Source of the DNA: Halomonas alkalisoli
GTDB lineage: Bacteria > Pseudomonadota > Gammaproteobacteria > Pseudomonadales > Halomonadaceae
DNA length: 64,000 nt
Reading direction: 5' to 3'
NCBI RefSeq assembly: GCF_021412585.1
Contig: NZ_JAKCMI010000030.1
Span: 1 to 64,000 of the forward strand
The translations under genes and the position numbers were made by a program. Under the pieces are notes generated by a model. It did not search any database and was not told the origin of the DNA. It was given only the letters and a program-made list of their open reading frames with translations. The first letter of the stretch is position 1; each line of letters starts with the position of its first letter. Of the stretch, positions 50,460 to 59,464 are shown piece by piece.

Positions 50460-51914
50460 ATGCAACTTTCCGAACCGTCCCTGTTGTGCACCCGGGCCTA
50501 TATTAATGGCCGTTGGGTTGATGCCGATGAGGGTGGCCAGTTCGTCGTCTCCGACCCGGCCGATGGTAGCCGGATCGCCGACGTCGCCGACCTCGGGGCG
50601 GTCGAGACTCGGCGAGCCATCGGCGCCGCCGAGGCGGCCTTGCCGGCCTGGCGGACTCTGACCGGCAAGGCCAGGGGGGCTATCCTGCGGCGCTGGTACG
50701 AGCTGATCCTGGCTCATCAAGAGGATCTGGCACGACTGCTGAGCTGGGAACAGGGCAAGCCGCTTACCGAGAGCCGCGGCGAGATCGCCTATGGGGCCAG
50801 CTTCATCGAGTGGTTCGCTGAGGAAGCCAAGCGCGTGTATGGCGATGTCATTCCCCATGACCGTGATGGGCGTCGGCTGGTGGTGATCAAGCAACCGATC
50901 GGAGTGGTGGGCGCCATCACCCCCTGGAACTTCCCCAATGCCATGATCACCCGCAAGGCCGGACCGGCTCTCGCCGCGGGTTGTACCCTGGTTCTCAAGC
51001 CCGCCGCCGAGACGCCGCTGTCCGCCTTGGCGCTGGCCGAACTCGGCGAGCGGGCGGGCCTGCCGGCGGGGGTCTTCAATGTGGTGCCGGGGACCCGCGC
51101 CCGCGAGATCGGTGCGGTACTGACCGGTAGCCCGGCGGTGCGCAAGCTCACCTTCACCGGCTCCACTGGAGTCGGCAAGCAATTGATGGCACAGGGTGCC
51201 GAGCATATCCAGAAGCTCAGCCTGGAACTGGGCGGCAACGCGCCCTTTATCGTCTTCGATGACGCCGACCTGGATGCCGCGGTGGAAGGGGCGCTAGCCG
51301 CCAAGTTTCGCAACAGTGGCCAGACCTGCGTCTGTACCAATCGGATCCTGGTGCAGGCGGGGATTCACGACGCCTTCGTCCACCGCCTGGCGGCGGCGGT
51401 CGACGGGCTCAAGGTGGGACGGGCCGACGAAGTGGGAGTGCAGCAGGGGCCGCTGATCAATGCCCAGGCGGTGGCCAAGGTGCAGGAGCATATCGAGGAT
51501 GCCCTGAGCCAGGGAGCCGAGCTGGTATGTGGTGGCAAGCCCCACGACCTGGGCGGCGGTTTCTTTGAACCAACCCTGCTGGTGAAAGTCACGTCGGAGA
51601 TGCAGGTGGCTCACGAGGAGACCTTCGGGCCCTTGGCGCCGGTCTTTTGTTTCACCAGCGAAGAGGAGGCGATCCGCCTGGCCAACGATACGCCCTATGG
51701 CCTGGCTTCCTACCTCTATACCCGTGATCTGGGCCGTGCCTGGCGGGTCGGAGAGGCACTGGAATATGGTATGGTCGGCATCAATGAAGGCATCATTTCC
51801 ACCGAGGTGGCGCCCTTCGGCGGTATCAAGGAGTCCGGCCTCGGTCGCGAGGGCTCCCACTATGGAATCGATGAGTATCTCGAAGTGAAATACCTGTGTC
51901 TTGGCATTCAGTGA
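50460..51914 (+). CDS. gabD: Succinate-semialdehyde dehydrogenase
   Basis: The 484-residue ALDH has the GabD-type sequence VVGAITPWNFPNAMITRKAG, LSLELGGNAPFIVFDDADLD, the catalytic cysteine in NSGQTCVCTNRILV, and GLGREGSHYGIDEYLEVKYL at the end. It oxidises succinic semialdehyde to succinate, closing the homoprotocatechuate route to the TCA cycle. GAGGAG precedes the ATG, 20 bp after hpaI. Confidence 0.92.
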   Translation: MQLSEPSLLCTRAYINGRWVDADEGGQFVVSDPADGSRIADVADLGAVETRRAIGAAEAALPAWRTLTGKARGAILRRWYELILAHQEDLARLLSWEQGKPLTESRGEIAYGASFIEWFAEEAKRVYGDVIPHDRDGRRLVVIKQPIGVVGAITPWNFPNAMITRKAGPALAAGCTLVLKPAAETPLSALALAELGERAGLPAGVFNVVPGTRAREIGAVLTGSPAVRKLTFTGSTGVGKQLMAQGAEHIQKLSLELGGNAPFIVFDDADLDAAVEGALAAKFRNSGQTCVCTNRILVQAGIHDAFVHRLAAAVDGLKVGRADEVGVQQGPLINAQAVAKVQEHIEDALSQGAELVCGGKPHDLGGGFFEPTLLVKVTSEMQVAHEETFGPLAPVFCFTSEEEAIRLANDTPYGLASYLYTRDLGRAWRVGEALEYGMVGINEGIISTEVAPFGGIKESGLGREGSHYGIDEYLEVKYLCLGIQ

Positions 51915-51979
51915 TGCCGATACCGGGGCGCTGGGCTTTGGCCCAGGGCTCGAACTCCTTAGGATGATGATCGCCGAGC

Positions 51980-52408
51980 ATGTCTAGACCGACTCCCTCC
52001 CTGACCCTGGCCCTGCTCCAGGCCCGTGAGGCCGCCATGGGCTATTTTCGCCCCCTGCTCAACGAGCACGGGTTGACCGAGCAGCAGTGGCGGGTAATCC
52101 GCATACTCAAGCAGTCTCCCGAGGCCACTCTGGAGAGCCGCGAGCTGGCCGAACAGGCCTGTATCCTGCGACCCAGCCTGACCGGCGTCTTGGTGCGCCT
52201 GGAACGCGACGGCTATGTGCGGCGCTGGAAGCCGGAGCACGACCAGCGTCGGCTCTGTGTGACCCTGACGGAGCAGGGCCATGCCCTCTTCGATGCCATG
52301 AGTATTGGAATGATTCGCCAATACCAAAAAATTCAGCAGCAGTTGGGGGCTGAGAACTTCACAGACTTGATGGCATTACTCAGACGGCTTCGGCAGCTTG
52401 AACCTTAA
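51980..52408 (+). CDS. hpaR: HpaR, MarR-family repressor of homoprotocatechuate degradation
   Basis: The 142-residue protein matches HpaR: LTEQQWRVIRILKQSPEATL, LAEQACILRPSLTGVLVRLE and GYVRRWKPEHDQRRLCVTLT form the winged helix. HpaR represses the hpa genes and is released by the aromatic acid. Here it is the last gene of the operon rather than divergent as in E. coli. The perfect palindrome at 44779 is its likely target. A terminator follows at 52506. Confidence 0.92.
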   Translation: MSRPTPSLTLALLQAREAAMGYFRPLLNEHGLTEQQWRVIRILKQSPEATLESRELAEQACILRPSLTGVLVRLERDGYVRRWKPEHDQRRLCVTLTEQGHALFDAMSIGMIRQYQKIQQQLGAENFTDLMALLRRLRQLEP

Positions 52409-52505
52409 TGAGCTTCTGTACATTCGGCCCAACGATTACTGAAGCTGGCTTTTCCTCTGTATTTATTTCATGAATTCAATTGGTTAACAGCCTTCCAGTG
52501 GAGAG

Positions 52506-52547
52506 ACAGAGCCCCGGCAGGCACGACCTGTCGGGGCTCTGTCTTTC
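52506..52547 (+). terminator. Rho-independent terminator of the hpa operon
   Basis: A 16-bp stem (ACAGAGCCCCGGCAGG with its near-perfect complement, one G-T mismatch) around CACGA is followed by CTTTC. It also faces the end of the convergent LysR gene. Confidence 0.75.
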
Positions 52548-52558
52548 AGGATGGCGGT

Positions 52559-53476
52559 TCATGGCGCCGACAGGGGCCCGACGGTCTCGAGGGTGCCTAT
52601 GAAGGCGCGAGCGACGGCATCTAGCATGGCGTCGCCGGCCAGGGCGGGAGCATGCCAGAGGTGCATGTTGCGCTCGCCGAAGTCGGCCGCTACCGGCAGG
52701 CTCTTCAGGCCGTACTGTGGGGCGGCGATGTTGGTGAGGCGCTCGGGCATGATACTGAGATAGTCGCCGGTGGGCAGGATATTCAGGCAGACCGTGGCAT
52801 CGCCGGCCAGGGCGATATGGGTGTTCACCTGCTTGAGCCCCGCCTTCTGCAGGCGTTCCACCGGCGACTCCTCGAATTTGGCGTAGGTGGCGATATTGAC
52901 CCAGGGGTAGCCGACCAGGTCGCCGATCTCGATGCGCTCCTTGCCCGCCAGGGGATGTTGGAGGGAGGCGAAGATGGCCAGCCGATCCTCGAAGAGGGTG
53001 ATGCGGTCGAGTTCCTGGCTCGCCGAGAATACCGTGGGGGCCACGGCGATATCCAGCTCGTCGTCGTTGATCTTCTCGAAGAGCCGGTAGGGGCTATCCA
53101 CCTGGATCAACAGCGACAGGCTCGGGTAGTCGCGCAGCAGCGCCTCGGTGACGGTGTGCATCAACAGGCTGGCCATCAGGGGGCCGACGCCGATGCGCAG
53201 CTCGGTCTGCATGCCCAGCCCGAAGCGGGTGGCGGACTGCTCGGCCGCCCATACCGAGGTGGCGATGGCGCGCCCCTGCCTGGCCAATATGCCTCCCAAG
53301 GCTGTTTGCCGGACCCCGTGACGGCTGCGGGTAAAGAGGGAGCCCCCGGCCTGCATCTCCAGTGTTTGCATGTTCTTGGTCAGGGTCGGCTGGCTGATGT
53401 GCAGCTTGCCGGCGGCCTGGCTGATGGAACCGCAGTCGAGAATGATGGCCAGCTGCATTAGATGCTTGGATTCCAT
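52559..53476 (-). CDS. LysR-family transcriptional regulator
   Basis: The 305-residue protein has an N-terminal helix-turn-helix, with MQLAIILDCGSISQAAGKLH and ISQPTLTKNMQTLEMQAGGS, and a LysR effector domain (about 90-300). It is divergent from the TauE-type gene at 53640, so it probably controls that gene. Because it ends against the hpa terminator it could also influence hpa genes, but nothing in the sequence shows this. Confidence 0.85.
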   Translation of the reverse strand: MESKHLMQLAIILDCGSISQAAGKLHISQPTLTKNMQTLEMQAGGSLFTRSRHGVRQTALGGILARQGRAIATSVWAAEQSATRFGLGMQTELRIGVGPLMASLLMHTVTEALLRDYPSLSLLIQVDSPYRLFEKINDDELDIAVAPTVFSASQELDRITLFEDRLAIFASLQHPLAGKERIEIGDLVGYPWVNIATYAKFEESPVERLQKAGLKQVNTHIALAGDATVCLNILPTGDYLSIMPERLTNIAAPQYGLKSLPVAADFGERNMHLWHAPALAGDAMLDAVARAFIGTLETVGPLSAP

Positions 53477-53639
53477 TGCGACCCCTTGCTCTTATTAGTA
53501 TTCAGTTTCTTTTCTCAAGGGTATCAGAAATGAATTTTTGGAATCTCAAGGCTTGGGGCAGGATAGGCCTTTCCAGAATTCATGCGGGGCGGTTCGGTAC
53601 CGTTTCGTTTCGCTCTCGAGTCTTGCCATGGAGTAGTCG

Positions 53640-54398
53640 ATGTACGAAGTCACGGCCCTGCTGTTCGGTGTCCTCTGTGGCCTGTTGATCCTGCTTTCCG
53701 GGGTCGGCGCCGGGGTGATCATGGTGCCGGGTCTGATGCTGCTGTTCGGCGTGGCGCCGGCTTCGGCGGTGGGCACCGCCAGCCTGGTCTCGGTGCTGAT
53801 CAAGGTGGTGGCGACCTATGCTAACGGGCGCGACAGCCGCGTCGACTGGGCACTGTTCAGGCGCTTCTCGCTCTGGGCGATGCCCAGCTGTCTGCTACTT
53901 GCCCTGGTCATCACCCTGCTGTTGCGCACCTCCTGGGGGGAGAGCGTGCAGCATGGGCTCAAGCTGGCGGTGCTGGCCGCCGCCGGCTTCGCACTGCTGG
54001 CCAGCTTCCGGCCCCAGGCACTGCAGCACGTCGGCCAGTGGCTGGGCGGGCTGATGCCATCGACCTGTGGGGCCATGGTGGGTGCCACCGGAGTGGGCGG
54101 CGGGGTGCTGATCGTGCCGGCCCTGCGCGCCATGAGTAGTGCCGACATCAAGGTGGTTGTGGGTACCTCGACGGTCATCGGCCTGCTGTTGTCGGCCTGC
54201 ACAGGTCTGGTGTTCGGTGGCGGTGGGCATCTCGACCCGCTGCTCGCCCTGCTGGTGACCTTGGGTGGTGCCGTGGGGGTAATGCTGGGCCGCCCCCTGG
54301 CTGCCAGGCTGTCGAGCCTTGCCGTCAGCTCCCTAGTCTACACCCTGATCGGCGTCTCACTGCTCAACATGACCTACGGTCTTCTTCTGGTTCAATAG
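53640..54398 (+). CDS. TauE/SafE-family membrane exporter
   Basis: The 252-residue inner-membrane protein has about eight hydrophobic segments and the two TauE repeats: VGAGVIMVPGLMLLFGVAPA at the start of the first and GATGVGGGVLIVPALRAM at the start of the second. The family exports sulfite, sulfoacetate or other organic anions. It stands alone, facing a LysR gene. In this setting it might move an aromatic acid or a sulfur anion from the sulfatase island. GGAG lies before the ATG. Confidence 0.86.
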   Translation: MYEVTALLFGVLCGLLILLSGVGAGVIMVPGLMLLFGVAPASAVGTASLVSVLIKVVATYANGRDSRVDWALFRRFSLWAMPSCLLLALVITLLLRTSWGESVQHGLKLAVLAAAGFALLASFRPQALQHVGQWLGGLMPSTCGAMVGATGVGGGVLIVPALRAMSSADIKVVVGTSTVIGLLLSACTGLVFGGGGHLDPLLALLVTLGGAVGVMLGRPLAARLSSLAVSSLVYTLIGVSLLNMTYGLLLVQ

Positions 54399-54500
54399 AC
54401 TCTGTACTTCTAAAAGAGACTAGCTTGCCGCCACATTGCACTGGTCTTTGCCATAGCCTCCGGCCCTATCGCCTGGGGCTTTTGTTTATCGACTTCCTCA

Positions 54501-55286
54501 TCAACTCGGCCGACACAGCGCCACCAGCCTCGCCTTGGAAGGCACGCCGAGCTTGGCGTAGGCGCGCTTGCGGTAGGTCTCGGCGGTGGACAGCGCGATA
54601 TCGAGTTCGGCGGCGGCGGTCTTGAGGGTGTGGCCACGCAGCAGATAGAGGCAGAGCTGGCGTTCCCGCTCGGAGAGCGGGGTCAGCACGGCGGTTTCCT
54701 GGGCGCTGGGCCGCTGGGAGAGGGGGCGGGTGCTGCCGTAGTGTCGCCGGATCAGGCTGGCCAGCAGCGGCGCAAGGCCGTCCAGGCAGGCCAGGTCATC
54801 CTTGGTGAAGGGGCCCGCCGTCACGCCACAGTAGAGGTTGAGGTAGTAGATGCTGTCCTGCCCCGGGATGGTCAAGGAGACCTTGTCGACCAGGTCGGGA
54901 AAGGCGAATAGATGGCTCTGATAGGCCGGCGACATGGCCTCGGGCTGCATCGTCGTCAGCTCGGTGGCGGCGAGCTTGCCCTTATCATCGATCAGTTGCC
55001 GCAAGCGCTGGTAGTTGGGGTCCTGGCGGAACAGGCCGTCGGCGTAGAGCTGGGCCAGGCGGCCGGCGACCCGGGGCTGGCGCTCGTTGGCGGCCAGCAG
55101 GCAGTCGATCTCGTCGCTGCTGTCATAGGCGAAGATCATGCACTGCTCGATACGCACCGCCCGGCGCAGCAGGTCGAGCAGGGCCTCATCGAAGCCTTCG
55201 CTGCCCATGGCATCGACGCAGGCGGCCATCGCCGGAACCAGCGATGGCCAACTGGATGCGTGCCTGTCTTCGCGCTTATCTGCCAT
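54501..55286 (-). CDS. LuxR-type helix-turn-helix regulator
   Basis: The protein (261 residues from the chosen ATG) has a C-terminal LuxR/NarL helix-turn-helix, with LTPLSERERQLCLYLLRGH and LKTAAAELDIALSTAETYRK. The N-terminal part (about 1-190) has no clear known domain but contains QCMIFAYDSSDEIDCLLAAN, suggesting a sensory fold. It is divergent from the FAD monooxygenase gene at 55399 and is the likely activator of that unit. The ATG at 55286 has GAGG upstream; 55301 is an alternative, while the longest frame runs into the neighbour's promoter. Confidence 0.82.
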   Translation of the reverse strand: MADKREDRHASSWPSLVPAMAACVDAMGSEGFDEALLDLLRRAVRIEQCMIFAYDSSDEIDCLLAANERQPRVAGRLAQLYADGLFRQDPNYQRLRQLIDDKGKLAATELTTMQPEAMSPAYQSHLFAFPDLVDKVSLTIPGQDSIYYLNLYCGVTAGPFTKDDLACLDGLAPLLASLIRRHYGSTRPLSQRPSAQETAVLTPLSERERQLCLYLLRGHTLKTAAAELDIALSTAETYRKRAYAKLGVPSKARLVALCRPS

Positions 55287-55398
55287 GCTGGCCTCGATCA
55301 TGGATATTGCCTGTCCCCCCTTTTGCAGGACAGTGCCCCTGTCTGCTTCAGGATAGGCTGTCGTCAGGCTCGACAATAACCCTGACAGGAGAGTGAGC

Positions 55399-57096
55399 AT
55401 GCGCCCCGCCGGAAGAGACGAACACGATTCGCTGTACTTCGATTATCCCCGTTTCCCCTTCGTGCGTCCCGCCGAGCTGGAGGGCCGCGAGGTTCGTCAT
55501 CGCGTGGCCATCGTCGGCGCCGGTCCGGTGGGGGTGACCGCCGCCCTGGAGCTGGCACGCCATGGCATCGCCTCGGTGGTGCTCGACGACAAGGACAGTG
55601 TCAACGACGGCTCGCGGGCGATCTGCATCTCCCGCCACAGCCTGGAGATCCTCCAGCAACTGGGTGTGGATAAGTGCTTCACCGACAAGGGGCTCGGCTG
55701 GACCCGCGGGCGTACCTACTTTCGCGACCGCGAGATCTACCGCTTCGAGATGCCCCACTCCGAGCAGGAGCGCTTCCTGCCCATGGTCAACCTGCAGCAG
55801 CAGTACATCGAACAGTTCCTGATCGACAAGGCGATGGCGTCGTCGCTGATCGAGCTGCGCTGGCAGCAGGCGGTGACCGGGGTGAGCCAGGATGGCAGCG
55901 GCGTGACCCTGGAGGTCGCGACCCCCGAGGGCGACTATCACCTGCAGAGCGACTACCTGCTGGCCGCCGACGGTGCCCGCAGTGTGGTGCGCAAGGCCTT
56001 CGGCCTCCCGCTGCACGGCGAGGCCTACGAAGGGCGCTACGTGATCGCCGACGTGCGGCTGAGATCCGACTTCCCCACCGAACGGCGCGCCTTCTTCAGC
56101 CCCTCGGTGATGCCCGATTCCACCCTGCTGGTGCACAAGCAGCCCGACGATATCTGGCGTATTGATTACCAGCTGCTGCCGGATGAGGACCCCGACAAGG
56201 CGGTGGAGGAGGCCAGTATCCGTGAGCGGGTCGGCACCATCATCGACATGCTCGGCGAAGGCGATGACTGGGAGCTGGAGTGGTGGAGTCTCTACAAGGC
56301 CTACACCCTGGCGCTGGACGACTACCGTCACGGCCGGGTGCTGTTCATCGGCGACAGCGCCCACCTGGTGCCGATCTTCGGTGTGCGCGGGCTCAACAAC
56401 GGTATCGCCGATGCCGCGAACGCGGCCTGGAAACTGGCCTGGGTATTGAACGGAAGGGCGCCGGATCGGCTGCTCGACAGCTACAGCCCGGAGCGGCGTG
56501 GCGCCACCCTGGATGTGTTCGCCAACGCCGGCAAGAGCACCCGCTTCATGACGCCGCCGACCCGTGGCTATCGGTTGATGCGCGATGCCGCCCTGTCGCT
56601 GGCGGTGGATAACGACTATGCCAGCGACTTCGCCGATCCCCGCCAGGTCACGCCCTACACCTACGCCGAGAGCCCCCTGACCCTGGCCGATGGCGACGAC
56701 TTTGCCGCCGGGCCGATCCCCGGGGCTCCGCTGATCAACCGTCGCCTGGGCGAGGATGACTTCCTGCTCGACCATCTCGGCCGGGGCTTCACGCTGCTGC
56801 TGTTCAGCGACGATGGTTCTCTGGTGCCGGCGCGGCAGGAGCAAGTGGCCAGCCTGCAAGCCCGGGAGCCTGGCCTCGACGTGCTGATCATCGGCCGTGA
56901 GGCGTCGGCCCAGGCGCTCGGCAGGAGCCTGGGTGATAGCCGGGTGAATAGAGAGGGCGGCGTGTTCGAGGCCTATGGCGCCGTCGATGGCACGGCCTAC
57001 CTGGTACGCCCCGACCGCCATGTGGCGGCGCGCTGGAAAACCCTCGACGCCGCCGACCTCGATGCCGCACTCACGACCGCCCTGGGAGGAGAATGA
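55399..57096 (+). CDS. FAD-dependent aromatic hydroxylase (class A flavoprotein monooxygenase, MhpA-like)
   Basis: The 565-residue protein has the N-terminal FAD motif VAIVGAGPVGVTAALELARH, the DG-type segment YLLAADGARSVVRKAFGL and the GD motif VLFIGDSAHLVPIFGVRGLN. A thioredoxin-like C-terminal extension (about 430-565) is as in phenol hydroxylase-type enzymes. Such enzymes hydroxylate phenolic acids with NAD(P)H and O2. It is followed by a DUF2783 gene and lies near the hpa operon, which lacks HpaBC, so it may feed that pathway; this is inferred. ATG 55399 follows AGGAG; GTG 55393 is too close to it. Confidence 0.88.
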   Translation: MRPAGRDEHDSLYFDYPRFPFVRPAELEGREVRHRVAIVGAGPVGVTAALELARHGIASVVLDDKDSVNDGSRAICISRHSLEILQQLGVDKCFTDKGLGWTRGRTYFRDREIYRFEMPHSEQERFLPMVNLQQQYIEQFLIDKAMASSLIELRWQQAVTGVSQDGSGVTLEVATPEGDYHLQSDYLLAADGARSVVRKAFGLPLHGEAYEGRYVIADVRLRSDFPTERRAFFSPSVMPDSTLLVHKQPDDIWRIDYQLLPDEDPDKAVEEASIRERVGTIIDMLGEGDDWELEWWSLYKAYTLALDDYRHGRVLFIGDSAHLVPIFGVRGLNNGIADAANAAWKLAWVLNGRAPDRLLDSYSPERRGATLDVFANAGKSTRFMTPPTRGYRLMRDAALSLAVDNDYASDFADPRQVTPYTYAESPLTLADGDDFAAGPIPGAPLINRRLGEDDFLLDHLGRGFTLLLFSDDGSLVPARQEQVASLQAREPGLDVLIIGREASAQALGRSLGDSRVNREGGVFEAYGAVDGTAYLVRPDRHVAARWKTLDAADLDAALTTALGGE

Positions 57097-57098
57097 TC

Positions 57099-57302
57099 AT
57101 GACCGCACCGACACTGCCTTTTGCCGATCTGGAGCAGGTCTACGAGACGTTGGCGACCACGCTGGATGCCTTGCCCGAGGAGCAGGAACGGCTGTTTCTC
57201 GCCCAGCTGGCGCTGGCGCTGGCGCATCGGGTACCCGATGTGGCCCTGGTAAGGGAAGCGATCGAGGAAGCCCGGCGGGGGCTGGCGGTTGCGGCTAGTT
57301 AG
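57099..57302 (+). CDS. DUF2783 small protein
   Basis: The 67-residue acidic helical protein (FADLEQVYETLATTLDALPE, then LALAHRVPDVALVREAIEEA) matches DUF2783, a small partner often encoded after FAD-dependent aromatic monooxygenases. Its function is not known. ATG 57099 was chosen because GGAGGA lies 8 nt upstream; the ATG at 57093, overlapping the monooxygenase stop, is only 2 nt from that site. Confidence 0.75.
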   Translation: MTAPTLPFADLEQVYETLATTLDALPEEQERLFLAQLALALAHRVPDVALVREAIEEARRGLAVAAS

Positions 57303-57750
57303 CGGGGCCGCGGCTATCCGGCTCTGCTGCCCGCGCCTCGAGGGCCTTGGCATTGGGGCAGAAACGCCGGCACTCCTCCCGCGGTGCCTGGTGACGCAGG
57401 GCCAGCCAGCAGGTACCCACCTTCGAGCAGGCGTTACAGGTAGTGCGCAAGGCGTGGATGATGGGGTCCTGGTCAAGGTCCCCCGGGGCAAGCCCCAGGG
57501 CGCGCATCATCGCCGGCATCAGGGTATCGGTAGGCTGAAAACCCGGGATATCGCCCGCGGCCAGGCTGCGCGCCAGCGCCTGCTCCAGGGATCGGCTCAT
57601 CGGTTGTGACAGGTCATGGATCAGGACACTCAGCGCTTTCGGCGCACAGCACTTGAGCTCGAGCAGGGCGCGCTGCCCCTCGAGGTAGTCACTGATGGGC
57701 TCCTGGCCGGCTGACGGGTTGTCGTCGGCGGGGTGAGTGGGTGAGCTCAT
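57295..57750 (-). CDS. DUF6455 family protein, second copy
   Basis: The 151-residue protein shares PTDTLMPAMMRALGL and the cysteine pattern CNACSKVGTCWLAL...ECRRFCPNA with the protein at 20518-20952. Its N-terminal 30 residues differ. It converges with, and overlaps by 8 bp, the DUF2783 gene. No GTTTCA-type operator is visible upstream, so its control differs from that of the first copy. A metal or iron-sulfur role of the five conserved cysteines is inference. Confidence 0.75.
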   Translation of the reverse strand: MSSPTHPADDNPSAGQEPISDYLEGQRALLELKCCAPKALSVLIHDLSQPMSRSLEQALARSLAAGDIPGFQPTDTLMPAMMRALGLAPGDLDQDPIIHALRTTCNACSKVGTCWLALRHQAPREECRRFCPNAKALEARAAEPDSRGPAN

Positions 57751-57872
57751 AGTCGCTGTTCTCTGCCGGACCTACTTTCACTATGGTCGACACGATCCAT
57801 CGCCGCCTTGATCGATATCATGTTCTCGGGCAGGCGGCCGACAGGGTCGGCGACTCACCCCGAATCCACCAC

Positions 57873-59297
57873 TCAGGCCGGGCTTGGCAGCAGTTCGGCT
57901 ACCGCCTCGCCGACGCGCCGGATGGCTGCCTCGACGGCGGGCGTCATCGCGGCGGCGTAGTTCAGCCGCAGGCATTGGCGGAACTTGCCCGAGGCCGAGA
58001 ACAGCGAGCCCGGCGTGATATGCAGCCCTTCGCGGACCAGGCGCTCTTTCAGGCGCACGCAGTCGACCGAGTCGGGCAGCTCAATCCAGAGCAGGAATCC
58101 ACCCTGTGGATAGCTGACGCCGGTACCGACAGGGAAGTGGCGCGTGACCCAATCGATCATGATGTCGCGGTGCTGCCTGTACTGGCGGATCATCTCGCGC
58201 AGGTGGCGCTCGTAGTGGCCGTGCCGGACGAATTCGGCCACTGCCAGCTGCGGCAGCGTGGCCGAGGCGCCGGTGGAGACGTACTTCATGTGCAGCGCCT
58301 GGTCGCGGTAGCGTCCCGGGGCCATCCAGCCGACCCGCAGCCCCGGCACCAGCGTCTTGGAGAAGGCGCTGCACAGCAGTACCCGGCCATCGTCATCGAA
58401 GCTCTTGAGGGTAGGCGGCCTGGGCGTGTCGAAGGAAAGATCGCCGTAGATATCGTCCTCGACAATGGCCACGTCGAAGCGCTGGGCCAGGGCGACCAGG
58501 GCGCGCTTGCGTGCCTCGGGCATGGTGTAGCCGAGCGGGTTGTTGCAGGTGGGCGTGATCTGGATGGCCTTGATCGGCCACTGCTCCAGCGCCAGTTCCA
58601 GCGCCTCCAGGCTGATCCCCGTGCGCGGGTCGGTGGGAATCTCCAGCGCCTTGAGCTTCTGCGCCTTGAGGATCTGCATGGTGCCGTAGAAGCTTGGCGA
58701 GTCCACGGCGACCACGTCGCCGGGTTCGGTCAGGGTGCGCAGGGCCAGCGAGAGCGCCTCCTGGCAGCCGGTGGTGATGAGGATATCGTCGGGATGCAGC
58801 AGGCAGCCCGACTTGTCGGCCAGGCGAGCCACCTGCCGACGCAGCTCGAGGCTGCCCTGCAGGCTGTCGTAGTTGAGCTCGTGGGCCGCCGCGTGCCGAT
58901 GCAGCGTAGCCAATTGCCGCTGCAGCGGGCGCAGGCTGGCGGCAGTGAGGTCGGGGATGCCGCGCCCCAGCATCATCAGGCGATCCTCCTGGGGAGCGCG
59001 TGCCACCAGCTCCAGCACCTGATCCCATTGGGAGACGTCCAGCGGGCGCTGGGCGGGACGCGACACCTTCGGCAGCACGTTCGGAGTTGGCCGGGGCTGC
59101 ACGTAATAGCCCGAGCGTGGACGCGCCTCGACCAGCCCCGATGCCTCCAGGCGCCGATAGGCCTCTTGCACCGTGGAAATACTCACGCCGAGCTCGCGGC
59201 AGAGAAGGCGAACGGAGGGCAGCCGGTCGCCGATGCGATACTGGCCCTGCTCGATGCGCTGGGTCAGGGTCTGGGCGACCTGGTCGTAACGCTTCAT
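57873..59297 (-). CDS. MocR-type regulator (GntR winged helix fused to aminotransferase fold)
   Basis: The 474-residue protein has an N-terminal GntR winged helix (residues 1-70; GQYRIGDRLPSVRLLCRELG and VSISTVQEAYRRLEASGLVE) joined to a fold-type I aminotransferase domain. The latter keeps ITPTCNNPLGYTMPEARK and the PLP lysine in FSKTLVPGLRVGWM. MocR proteins use PLP as an effector ligand and control vitamin B6, GABA or taurine genes. It is divergent from a DUF1127 gene; four TACAGA motifs lie between them. The regulated gene is unknown. Confidence 0.9.
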   Translation of the reverse strand: MKRYDQVAQTLTQRIEQGQYRIGDRLPSVRLLCRELGVSISTVQEAYRRLEASGLVEARPRSGYYVQPRPTPNVLPKVSRPAQRPLDVSQWDQVLELVARAPQEDRLMMLGRGIPDLTAASLRPLQRQLATLHRHAAAHELNYDSLQGSLELRRQVARLADKSGCLLHPDDILITTGCQEALSLALRTLTEPGDVVAVDSPSFYGTMQILKAQKLKALEIPTDPRTGISLEALELALEQWPIKAIQITPTCNNPLGYTMPEARKRALVALAQRFDVAIVEDDIYGDLSFDTPRPPTLKSFDDDGRVLLCSAFSKTLVPGLRVGWMAPGRYRDQALHMKYVSTGASATLPQLAVAEFVRHGHYERHLREMIRQYRQHRDIMIDWVTRHFPVGTGVSYPQGGFLLWIELPDSVDCVRLKERLVREGLHITPGSLFSASGKFRQCLRLNYAAAMTPAVEAAIRRVGEAVAELLPSPA

Positions 59298-59327
59298 GAC
59301 AGATCCATGGCGTTGATTTCCTGCTTC

Positions 59328-59412
59328 GATACAGAAGGCGTATCAGCGAGCGATACAGAGACAGAATAGCCCTTTCTGTACTGATTAAATAAACATTTCT
59401 TGAATCTGTATT
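59328..59412. promoter_or_regulatory. Array of TACAGA motifs upstream of the MocR gene
   Basis: GATACAGA occurs as a direct repeat at 59328 and 59352, and the complementary motif occurs at about 59373-59380 (TTTCTGTA) and 59403-59412 (AATCTGTATT). MocR proteins commonly bind spaced direct repeats of 6-8 bp, so this is a plausible operator array covering both divergent promoters. Confidence 0.45.
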
Positions 59413-59464
59413 GGTGTGGTCGAGCGGCCGTAGCCTGTCAGTACGCCTGACAGGAGATGCCCCC

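Noticed and set aside
55348-57021. Long minus-strand open frame opposite the FAD monooxygenase
   Set aside because: It is low-complexity, has no domain, and lies wholly opposite a well-supported gene.
57783-59369. Plus-strand open frame opposite the MocR gene
   Set aside because: It is composition-driven; the minus strand encodes a complete MocR protein.
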